NCBI GenBank assembly: GCA_031283835.1
Contig: JAITBA010000148.1
Coordinates: 1 to 5,385, forward strand
Reading direction: 5' to 3'
DNA: 5,385 nucleotides
Origin: Oscillospiraceae bacterium
Lineage (GTDB): Bacteria; Bacillota; Clostridia; Oscillospirales; Acutalibacteraceae
Under the pieces are notes generated by a model. The model had not been told where the DNA came from. It was given only the letters and a program-made list of their open reading frames with translations, and did no database searches. Shown here piece after piece: positions 1 to 4,993 of this stretch. The stretch's first letter is position 1; the number at the start of each line of letters is the position of its first letter. The translations under genes and the position numbers were made by a program.

Positions 1-540
1 CAGCAGGCCAAGGCCTACGCCCATGACGATAGCCGTCACATCTTGTGCGATGCGCACCCAGCGGAACTGCAGCTTCACGTGCTGCGCAATCATCACCGAA
101 ACGGTGTCTACCGGCGGCAGGCCCAAGTTGCTGGCAATGTACATCGTCAACCCCACCGAAAGCAGCACCACGCCCGCCGCAAACAGCGCAGCCCGCCCTG
201 CTAGCCCGGCCAGCGGCCAGTGGCGCAGCAAAAAATTCTGCAAAAACTGCGCCAGCGGGCCCACAAGAACCATATTGGCAACGCTTCCCACGCCGATGAG
301 GTTCCTGTGGAAAACCAGACACGCAATGGTAATGGGGAGGTTCACCAGCAGCAGCGCCCCCGTGAAGGGGAGACGCAGCGCGGCGCTGATGCCCTGATAC
401 AGCGTGACGGACGGGTCGGTGCCGAAGCGGCAGAACAAAAAAATGCCAATGGCCACAGCAATGCACCCCGTGCCCAGCACAAGGAACACCGCGCGCTGCG
501 GCAGGGTCAGCTTGGGCGGCGCGACGGCGTTGGTTTGCAC
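1..540 (-). CDS. YczE/YyaS/YitT-type (DUF6198-like) multi-pass membrane protein, partial (C-terminus outside window)
   Basis: An open frame of 180 codons runs leftward from a GTG at 538-540 to the window edge without a stop. The GTG is preceded by AAGGAG (548-553, minus strand) with a 7-nt spacer, which fixes the start. The translation begins MQTNAVAPPKLTLPQRAVFL and is strongly hydrophobic, with probable membrane segments near residues 17-37, 60-78, 115-137 and 165-180. Two similar loops are visible, FGTDPSVTLYQGIS (39-52) and LGLPPVDTVSVMI (139-151). They suggest the internal duplication and the G-x-x-P-x-D/G-T-D-P-type signature of the YczE/YitT membrane family. A further family-like stretch is NLIGVGSVANMVLVG (80-94). 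The family has no settled biochemical role; transport or membrane stress functions have been suggested, so none is assigned. It lies 181 bp downstream of the SPFH gene on the same strand and may be a separate unit. The family call is from memory of its motifs. Confidence 0.8.
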   Translation of the reverse strand, partial: MQTNAVAPPKLTLPQRAVFLVLGTGCIAVAIGIFLFCRFGTDPSVTLYQGISAALRLPFTGALLLVNLPITIACLVFHRNLIGVGSVANMVLVGPLAQFLQNFLLRHWPLAGLAGRAALFAAGVVLLSVGLTMYIASNLGLPPVDTVSVMIAQHVKLQFRWVRIAQDVTAIVMGVGLGLL

Positions 541-547
541 AAAAGAA

Positions 548-553
548 CTCCTT
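548..553 (-). promoter_or_regulatory. Ribosome binding site deciding the GTG start of the YczE-like gene
   Basis: On the minus strand the sequence is AAGGAG, followed by 7 nt (TTCTTTT) and then GTG. No ATG in this frame lies nearby with a comparable site; the next in-frame ATG is codon 90, inside the conserved part of the protein. The strong site therefore supports GTG as the true initiator. Confidence 0.8.
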
Positions 554-618
554 ATGGCTCGAAATTAGGCAATGCTGCTTTTGCTTGCGACGCAGGTGCA
601 GTACAGGTGCGCCGCAAC

Positions 619-642
619 AAAAACCCGTAAGCGTGACGCGGG
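619..642 (-). terminator. Weak intrinsic terminator candidate downstream of the SPFH gene
   Basis: Read on the minus strand, CCCGCG-TCA-CGC-TTAC-GGG (642-624) can fold into an imperfect hairpin and is followed directly by TTTTT (623-619). The stem is short, with a 4-nt bulge, or alternatively only four outer pairs. Termination may therefore be partial and allow read-through into the YczE-like gene. No convincing promoter for that gene is visible between here and its start. Confidence 0.35.
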
Positions 643-680
643 CACGAAAGTGTGCAAAAGAGAGAACCTCGAGCGCGATC

Positions 681-719
681 TGCTCACCGCAGGTGTGCTC
701 GCCGCAGGTGCACCGCAGG
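681..719. repeat. 15-bp tandem repeat, about 2.6 copies, just after the SPFH gene
   Basis: Two adjacent 15-bp units, TGCTCACCGCAGGTG (681-695) and TGCTCGCCGCAGGTG (696-710), differ by one base. A third partial unit, CACCGCAGG (711-719), follows. Two more CAGGTGC fragments occur at about 593-600 and 604-610. The repeat is non-coding and begins 2 bp beyond the SPFH stop codon on the minus strand. It looks like local slippage duplication; no function is evident. Confidence 0.7.
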
Positions 720-721
720 CG

Positions 722-1549
722 TTAGGGCGTTGGTTCTAAGTCGCGAAAGTCTACAATGGCATTGCCACCAGAAACGCTAGGCAGTTTGCCATCCCATTTT
801 TGAATCTTCTCATACTCTACCAAGCTCGGCGTGAGGGACGCCGCCAGCTGACGGTTAGCTTCTGCCTGGGCTTCCGCTTCCGTCAAGATGGCCTCGGCAT
901 TGGCTTTTGCGGCGGACGCTTTGGCCTCCGCTTGCACCACTAGCTGCTCCTGCTCCGTTTTTACGCGGATCAAATCCTGCTGCGCCACTTGCTTCTCTTC
1001 GATAGCCTTGTTGAAGGCCGCGCTAAAATCAAAATTGACAATGTTGAACGCCTGCACAATAATACCATATTTTGACACTTTGTCTTCGATGCCCTTGGCA
1101 ATTTCGACGCTGACCTTGTTGCGCTCCTTGATGAGTCCTTCGGCGGTGTATTTGGCTGTGACAGATTTCACGCATTCTTGCACGGCAGGGGAAAGAATTT
1201 TGTCTTTATAGAGCTGCGCGCCAATATTCTTCACAATTTCGACTGAGGACGCCGGGTTCACCTTGTAGTTCACCGCGATGGTGGAACTCACCGCCTGCAA
1301 GTCGCGGCTCACCGCGCTGGCGTCCACCTCCAGCTTTTGAATCTGGTTATCGACGGTTTCCACGCTCTGGAAAAACGGCGCCTTGAAGTGCACGCCGTTG
1401 GCCAGCACTTTTCCGTTGGGTGCGCCCAGGGTTTTCACCACGCCCGTGGAGCCTACCGGCACAAACGTGAGCGCGGAACTGCCCAGCACAATGGCAAAAA
1501 ACGCGATAACCACAACCAGCGCGATTGGTTTTTTAGTGTTTAATTTCAT
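722..1549 (-). CDS. Prohibitin-like SPFH/band-7 membrane scaffold protein
   Basis: This 275-residue protein has the standard prohibitin/HflK-like plan. A short basic N-terminus (MKLNTKKP) is followed by one membrane anchor (about residues 9-29). The SPFH domain starts at VPVGSTGVVKTLG (30-42) and runs to about residue 190. A charged alanine/glutamate-rich coiled coil (about 180-237) contains repeated EAEA/AEAxA units, and the tail KWDGKLPSVSGGNAIVDF (251-268) is typical of bacterial prohibitin relatives. Family members form large ring-like or microdomain oligomers on the membrane and modulate proteases or other membrane proteins. That role is established for the family and not shown here. The ATG has only a weak GGGG site (1557-1560), and the gene starts 21 bp after the stop of the pyrophosphatase gene. 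Cotranscription and possibly translational coupling are therefore likely. No catalytic residues are expected, and the length is normal for the family. Confidence 0.95.
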   Translation of the reverse strand: MKLNTKKPIALVVVIAFFAIVLGSSALTFVPVGSTGVVKTLGAPNGKVLANGVHFKAPFFQSVETVDNQIQKLEVDASAVSRDLQAVSSTIAVNYKVNPASSVEIVKNIGAQLYKDKILSPAVQECVKSVTAKYTAEGLIKERNKVSVEIAKGIEDKVSKYGIIVQAFNIVNFDFSAAFNKAIEEKQVAQQDLIRVKTEQEQLVVQAEAKASAAKANAEAILTEAEAQAEANRQLAASLTPSLVEYEKIQKWDGKLPSVSGGNAIVDFRDLEPTP

Positions 1550-1560
1550 AATAATACCCC

Positions 1561-1581
1561 ATTCTATATTCTATATTCTAT
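1561..1581. repeat. Heptanucleotide tandem repeat (3 copies) across the pyrophosphatase stop codon
   Basis: ATTCTAT is repeated perfectly three times in tandem (1561-1567, 1568-1574, 1575-1581), followed by a partial CTAT. In the sense direction of the operon the unit is ATAGAAT. The TAG stop of the pyrophosphatase gene (1573-1571) lies in the middle copy. The last copy abuts the weak GGGG ribosome binding site of the SPFH gene. Confidence 0.9.
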
Positions 1582-3712
1582 CTATCAAGTTGAAGGAGAG
1601 CACAACGCCCGCAAACACGATGGACACCATCGAAAGCAGTTTGATTAAAATGTTGATGGAAGGCCCGGAGGTGTCTTTGAAGGGGTCGCCCACGGTGTCG
1701 CCCACAACGGCGGCCTTGTGGTTCTCGCTGCCCTTGCCACCCAGGTTGCCCGCCTCCACATATTTTTTTGCGTTGTCCCACGCGCCGCCCGCGTTGGCCA
1801 TCATAATCGCCAGCAAAAATCCCGTGACCAGCGTGCCGGCCAGCAGGCCCACCACGCCGCTGGGGCCCAGCACAACGCCCACCAGCACCGGTGCCACCAA
1901 GCCCACAATCGTGGGTAGAATCATTTCCTTCAGGCTTGCCTTGGCGCAAAGATCCACACACGTAGCGTAGTCCGCTTCGGCCTTGCCCTCCATCAGGCCC
2001 GTGATTTCTTTGAACTGCCGCCGCACTTCCAGCACAATGCTTTCCGCCGCGCGGCCCACCGCCTTCATTGTCAACGCCGAGAACAGGAACGGCAGCATCG
2101 CGCCAATCAGCAGGCCAATGAGCACCGGCGGGCTGGTGATGGAAAGATTCAGCACCAGGTCCGGCTTCAGTTCTTTAACGCGGTCGGTGTAGGCAACGAT
2201 CAGCGCCAGTGCCGTGAGCGCCGCGGAGCCGATGGCGAAGCCCTTGCCGGTGGCCGCCGTGGGGTTGCCCACGGAGTCGAGTGCGTCGGTGCGCGCACGC
2301 ACTTCTTTGGGCAGGCCGCTCATTTCGGCAATGCCGCCCGCGTTGTCGGCCACCGGGCCATAAGCGTCTGTGGCTAGCGTGATGCCCAGCGTGCTCAGCA
2401 TGCCCACGGCCGAAAGCGCGATGCCAAACAGCCCCAACGCCGGGATTTTTGCGCCGCCCGAAAGGAAGTAGCTTGCCAAAATCGAAACCGCGATGATAAT
2501 CGCCGGGGCCACGGTGCTTGCCATGCCCAGCGATATGCCGCCGATAATCACCGTGGCAGGGCCCGTGCGGGTGGTGCCCGCCAGATTCTGCGTGGGTTTA
2601 TATGTATCGGAGGTTTGATATTCGGTGAAAAACCCAATGGCCACGCCCGCAATCAGGCCCGAAAGCACCGCGCCATAAACGCCGATGTGCTCCTTGCCCA
2701 GCATAAACCACACCAGCGGGAACGCCAGGATAGCGATCAAAACAGCGGCGAAGTTTGTGCCGCGGCGCAGCGCGCCCAGCAGCGCCTTTTGGCTCGCTTT
2801 TTCTTTTGTTTTTACTAAAAAGGTGCCCAGGATGGACGCGATCACGCCCAGGCCGCCCATGGCCATAGGGATTGTGACTGCTTTGTCGCCCGAAATATCG
2901 GCCATTTGTGTGGCCGCCGCCACGCCCAGCGCCATAGCCGAGATGATGCTGCCCACATAACTTTCGTAAAGGTCGGCGCCCATGCCGGCCACGTCGCCCA
3001 CGTTGTCGCCCACGTTGTCGGCGATCACGGCGGGGTTGCGGGGGTCGTCCTCCGGGATACAGGCCTCCACTTTGCCTACCAGATCGGCGCCCACGTCGGC
3101 CGCCTTGGTGAAGATGCCGCCGCCCACGCGCGCAAACAGCGCCATGCAACTGGCACCCATGCCAAAGGTCAGCATTGCGGAGGTGATTTGCTGTGCCTGC
3201 AGGGTTGGGTCAGCAATGCCGCGCAAGAACACGTAGCGCAGCAGGAAATACCAGAGGGATAGATCTAGCAGCCCCAGGCCCACCACCGTGAAGCCCATGA
3301 CCGAGCCGGCCGAAAAGGCGATTTTTAGGCCGTTGTTCAGGCTTTTGCTGGCCGCGTGGGCTGTGCGGGCGTTGGCCGCTGTGGCAATTTTCATCCCCAC
3401 AAAGCCGCTCAACCCCGAAAAAAAACCGCCCGTCACAAACGCAAACGGCACGTAATACGTTAGTATTGTGCCCTTTGAGCCGAAAGCGATTGCCGCCAGC
3501 AGAACAAACATCACCGCAAAAAAGATGGCGACAATCACATATTGCCGCTTGAGATAGGCGTTTGCGCCTTGCCGCACCTTGGCGGAAATCGCCGCCATTT
3601 TTTCGCTGCCTTCGGAGGCCTTTAGCACCCGCGTTGCCATGACGGCCACAAAGACCAGCGCAACCGCTGCCCCAATGGGCGTCAAATAAACCAGCAGACC
3701 GCTAAAATCCAT
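1571..3712 (-). CDS. hppA: Membrane-bound K+-stimulated ion-translocating pyrophosphatase
   Basis: This 713-residue protein couples hydrolysis of pyrophosphate to pumping of H+ and/or Na+ out of the cytoplasm, recovering energy from biosynthetic PPi. It is highly hydrophobic with many membrane spans. All catalytic motifs are present: DVGADLVGKVE (206-216), EDDPRNPA (221-228), DNVGDNVGDVAG (232-243), the TDAYGPVADNAGGIAEM block (448-464) and GDTVGDPFKDTSGPS (671-685). At the K+ site the sequence reads GNPTAATGKG (482-491). Alanine (485) and glycine (488) occupy the positions that are lysine and threonine in K+-independent enzymes, so K+ dependence is expected. The gate glutamate lies in DLYES (Glu250), the arrangement of the Thermotoga-type Na+ enzyme and unlike plant H+ pumps; Na+ or dual pumping is thus possible but unproven. 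The start has AAGGAG (3721-3726) with an 8-nt spacer. The length is normal for bacterial HppA. It is first in a probable operon with the SPFH gene. Confidence 0.98.
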   Translation of the reverse strand: MDFSGLLVYLTPIGAAVALVFVAVMATRVLKASEGSEKMAAISAKVRQGANAYLKRQYVIVAIFFAVMFVLLAAIAFGSKGTILTYYVPFAFVTGGFFSGLSGFVGMKIATAANARTAHAASKSLNNGLKIAFSAGSVMGFTVVGLGLLDLSLWYFLLRYVFLRGIADPTLQAQQITSAMLTFGMGASCMALFARVGGGIFTKAADVGADLVGKVEACIPEDDPRNPAVIADNVGDNVGDVAGMGADLYESYVGSIISAMALGVAAATQMADISGDKAVTIPMAMGGLGVIASILGTFLVKTKEKASQKALLGALRRGTNFAAVLIAILAFPLVWFMLGKEHIGVYGAVLSGLIAGVAIGFFTEYQTSDTYKPTQNLAGTTRTGPATVIIGGISLGMASTVAPAIIIAVSILASYFLSGGAKIPALGLFGIALSAVGMLSTLGITLATDAYGPVADNAGGIAEMSGLPKEVRARTDALDSVGNPTAATGKGFAIGSAALTALALIVAYTDRVKELKPDLVLNLSITSPPVLIGLLIGAMLPFLFSALTMKAVGRAAESIVLEVRRQFKEITGLMEGKAEADYATCVDLCAKASLKEMILPTIVGLVAPVLVGVVLGPSGVVGLLAGTLVTGFLLAIMMANAGGAWDNAKKYVEAGNLGGKGSENHKAAVVGDTVGDPFKDTSGPSINILIKLLSMVSIVFAGVVLSFNLIDRI

Positions 3713-3755
3713 TGCACCTGCTCCTTCCAGTTGATCTGATAGGTATATCTAGTTT

Positions 3756-3784
3756 ATTATAACAGATGCGCCCTTATTTTGCAA
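3756..3784 (-). promoter_or_regulatory. Sigma-A-type promoter for hppA and the SPFH gene
   Basis: On the minus strand, -35 TTGCAA (3784-3779), a 17-bp spacer and a perfect -10 TATAAT (3761-3756) are seen. The -10 is preceded by TG-T, making it an extended -10. The predicted transcription start is near 3749, giving a leader of about 37 nt that contains the AAGGAG site. It lies between the upstream gene's terminator and the hppA start, so it gives this operon its own expression. No clear operator or riboswitch fits in the short leader. Confidence 0.87.
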
Positions 3785-3805
3785 GTTGTTTTTGATAAAT
3801 TTCAT

Positions 3806-3841
3806 AAAAAAGTGACAGGCGAGGGTTTTCTCCTCGCCTGT
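3806..3841 (-). terminator. Strong intrinsic terminator of the unknown membrane-anchored gene
   Basis: A perfect 10-bp stem, ACAGGCGAGG (3815-3824) with CCTCGCCTGT (3832-3841), closes a 7-nt loop. Read on the minus strand it is followed after CAC by six T residues (complement of 3806-3811). There is no T-tract on the plus-strand side, so it acts for leftward transcription. It begins 60 bp beyond the stop of the gene at 3902-4564 and insulates it from the hppA promoter. Confidence 0.92.
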
Positions 3842-3901
3842 GTGATTAAAACTGCATGAAAAAAATCATTTTTTGTGAAAATTGTCTGCTATTGGAAAAT
3901 A

Positions 3902-4564
3902 TTATGCAAGCTTCGCTTCATAATGCCCGGTAATCGTAATCAAAGAAACCGTCAGCAGCGCCAGCTTAAAGGTGCCCCCCGAGGCCGCTGTGTCGTAGCT
4001 GTAGGTTGCTTGCCGAATCTTGCCGTCCGCACCGGCGACAATCACAATTTTGGGGTTTTGGTACGTCACGGTGAACAGGCCATTGAGCGAAAACCCAATG
4101 GTTTTGAGTGCCCCAGTAAAGACCGAAACCTCCTTGACGCCAATGCTTTTGCCCACCGAACCGTCGGCGGCTTTGCCTGTGATGTCGGTGGTTTGGTTTT
4201 TGGGCGTCAGGGTGATTTCTACCGTGTCGCCGCCGTCATACCAAAGCACTTTGGCGCTGGCAAGGTCGTCCGCTGTGATTTTTGCCGGCTGGCCGGGCAG
4301 GCCCTTGCGGCCCACCCATGCGCCGCTTTGCAGCGCCGAAAACAGCTGGCTGCTGTAGTCGCCCAACGAGGTGGGGATGCCAAAATCCACCTTGTCCACC
4401 GTGGTGCGCTCTTGCAGGGCGAGGCCCGCGTTTTTGGCCGCGATCTCCTGATAAATCGCGATGGCGTCTGCTTTGTCCCACACAATTTTTTCGGGTACGC
4501 GAACAGAAAACAACCCCAGAAAAAAACTGATGCCGGCCAGCAAAAACGATACAAACTGTTGCAT
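3902..4564 (-). CDS. Membrane-anchored or secreted protein of unknown function
   Basis: The function is not recognised. Counting from the preferred start, the protein has 220 residues. An N-terminal hydrophobic segment, FVSFLLAGISFFLGLFS (4-20), looks like an uncleaved anchor or signal peptide; there is no lipobox cysteine. The following region is mixed and polar, with WDKADAIAIYQEIAAKNAG (29-47), LGDYSSQLFSALQSGAW (67-83) and ITADDLASAKVLWYDGGD (96-113). The C-terminal half is rich in beta-type strands, ending TVTYQNPKIVIVAGADG (165-181) and IRQATYSYDTAASGG (183-197). This pattern resembles extracytoplasmic beta-sandwich-like domains, but that is inference. An ATG four codons upstream (4576) is in frame but has no ribosome binding site. 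The ATG at 4564 has GGAG 6 nt upstream, so it was chosen. The gene is monocistronic: it has its own terminator and is divergent from the helix-turn-helix gene. Its exterior location is likely. Confidence 0.85.
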   Translation of the reverse strand: MQQFVSFLLAGISFFLGLFSVRVPEKIVWDKADAIAIYQEIAAKNAGLALQERTTVDKVDFGIPTSLGDYSSQLFSALQSGAWVGRKGLPGQPAKITADDLASAKVLWYDGGDTVEITLTPKNQTTDITGKAADGSVGKSIGVKEVSVFTGALKTIGFSLNGLFTVTYQNPKIVIVAGADGKIRQATYSYDTAASGGTFKLALLTVSLITITGHYEAKLA

Positions 4565-4694
4565 AATGTGCTCCATTTCTTGTCAATTATTTGCTTTCAA
4601 TATTAATTTGTCGAGGACTGCGGAAAAACTCCTCTCCTATAACGTATATATTTCTTGTATTAAAATATATATATATTTATTACATTAAATTGGC
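4565..4694. other. AT-rich spacer upstream of the unknown gene, with an (AT)n tract
   Basis: This part of the divergent spacer is about 25% GC and holds no gene. It must contain the promoter of the leftward gene, but the AT-richness yields several weak -10-like hexamers and no defensible -35/-10 pair. A 16-bp perfect palindrome, AAATATATATATATTT, lies at 4663-4678. A 5-bp inverted repeat, GAGGA (4613-4617) with TCCTC (4630-4634), would sit in the leader of the leftward transcript; its significance is doubtful. Confidence 0.6.
4571..4574 (-). promoter_or_regulatory. Ribosome binding site deciding the start at 4564
   Basis: GGAG on the minus strand lies 6 nt upstream of the ATG at 4564-4562. 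The alternative upstream ATG (4576-4574) overlaps this site and is itself preceded by TTGACAAGAA, with no purine-rich Shine-Dalgarno match. The shorter form is therefore preferred. Confidence 0.65.
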
Positions 4695-4844
4695 TATTTT
4701 TGGCGACGGTTATGGCTTTCGGGTGTCTGTTCGCACAACAAAGACCCGCGCGCACACCCCTTTTCCCGCGCGTCGCCGCAAAAAAAGAACCGCACATTTT
4801 GCTGTTGGAACAGGGGCCGCGCGCCCTTCATTGTGCCAAAAATA
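4695..4844. mobile_element. Putative MITE-like element: GC-rich island with terminal inverted repeats and TA flanks
   Basis: TATTTTTGGC (4695-4704) is matched by its exact reverse complement GCCAAAAATA (4835-4844), a perfect 10-bp pair enclosing 130 bp. Taking the outer TA on each side as a target duplication leaves a 146-bp body (4697-4842) with TTTTTGGC/GCCAAAAA ends. TA-flanked termini are characteristic of IS630/Tc1-mariner-type elements and the MITEs derived from them. The body is about 56% GC, while the flanks are about 25% (left) and 22% (right), and the change is abrupt at both ends. It holds no credible gene. A dispersed palindromic repeat or a structured small RNA are the main alternatives. 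A transposon origin is inference, since one copy alone cannot prove mobility. Confidence 0.5.
4702..4777. repeat. Nested inverted repeats inside the GC-rich island
   Basis: GGCGACG (4702-4708) is complementary to CGTCGCC (4771-4777), and TTTTT (4697-4701) just outside could pair with the A-run at 4780-4786. Inside lies a local hairpin (4721-4747): GGG-TG-TCT-GTT, a CGCAC loop, then AAC-AA-AGA-CCC, nine pairs with one bulge on each side. Alternative pairings also exist: GGGTGT (4721-4726) with ACACCC (4754-4759), and CGCGCG (4747-4752) with CGCGCG (4767-4772). These give a transcript several competing folds. A separate short palindrome, CTGTTGGAACAG, lies at 4802-4813. Confidence 0.6.
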
Positions 4845-4873
4845 CACATTTAGATGTTGGATAAGTTAAAATC

Positions 4874-4907
4874 CACTGAAAAAACAGTGAAAATTTTGCA
4901 AATTTTG
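4874..4907. repeat. Short hairpin and AAATTTTG direct repeat upstream of the helix-turn-helix promoter
   Basis: CACTG (4874-4878) and CAGTG (4885-4889) form a 5-bp stem with an A6 loop. This is followed by two direct copies of AAATTTTG (4891-4898 and 4900-4907), which overlap the palindrome TTTGCAAA (4895-4902). The stem is too short and lacks an adequate T-run to be called a terminator. The 9-bp-spaced repeats could be a protein binding site or plain AT-rich sequence. Confidence 0.3.
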
Positions 4908-4928
4908 AAAATATATTAGATTTTGCTA

Positions 4929-4957
4929 TTGCTTTTTTTAAAAATATTTGTTATAAT
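4929..4957 (+). promoter_or_regulatory. Sigma-A-type promoter of the helix-turn-helix gene
   Basis: -35 TTGCTT (4929-4934), a 17-bp T/A-rich spacer and a perfect -10 TATAAT (4952-4957) preceded by TG-T (extended -10) point rightward. The expected start is near 4964, giving a leader of about 30 nt. The -10 and start region are overlapped by a dyad, so repression is plausible. Confidence 0.82.
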
Positions 4958-4982
4958 CACAAGTATAAAACAATAGTTGTGA
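4957..4982. promoter_or_regulatory. Candidate operator dyad TCACAA-N14-TTGTGA
   Basis: TCACAA (4957-4962) and its exact complement TTGTGA (4977-4982) are separated by 14 bp, so the half-site centres are 20 bp apart, about two helical turns. The left arm overlaps the last base of the -10 element; the right arm leads into the GAGG ribosome binding site. Binding here would block transcription initiation. The encoded helix-turn-helix-like protein is an obvious candidate ligand (autoregulation), but this is inference, and a 6-bp dyad in AT-rich DNA could be chance. Confidence 0.4.
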
Positions 4983-4993
4983 GGTTTTTACTT

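Noticed and set aside
23..630. Overlapping plus-strand open frames (23-397, 45-299, 220-630)
   Set aside because: They lie antisense to the YczE-like gene, have low-complexity Arg/Ala/Pro/Gln-rich translations and lack ribosome binding sites. The minus-strand frame has membrane segments and family-like motifs.
888..3262. Further open frames antisense to, or in other frames of, the SPFH and hppA genes
   Set aside because: They are shadows of strongly supported genes. Their translations are compositionally biased and match no recognisable motif.
4577..4588. TTGACA on the minus strand just upstream of the unknown gene, as a -35 box
   Set aside because: No -10-like hexamer lies 16-18 bp downstream; that position is already inside the coding sequence.
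3875..4606. Long plus-strand open frame of 243 codons opposite the unknown membrane-anchored gene
   Set aside because: It overlaps the minus-strand gene completely. The minus-strand version has a signal/anchor segment, a ribosome binding site and a terminator correctly placed behind it; the plus-strand frame has none of these.
4660..4797. Minus-strand 45-codon open frame crossing the GC-rich island
   Set aside because: It has no ribosome binding site, its start lies inside the inverted-repeat element and its end is translated from the (AT)n tract. This looks like chance.
4695..4844. The terminal inverted repeats as a bidirectional terminator
   Set aside because: The arms are 130 bp apart and neither strand has a T-run after the closing arm, so this is not an intrinsic terminator.
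4591..4869. Plus-strand 92-codon open frame through the island
   Set aside because: It spans AT-repeat DNA and the whole putative element, has an abrupt composition change and no ribosome binding site, so it is not a credible gene.
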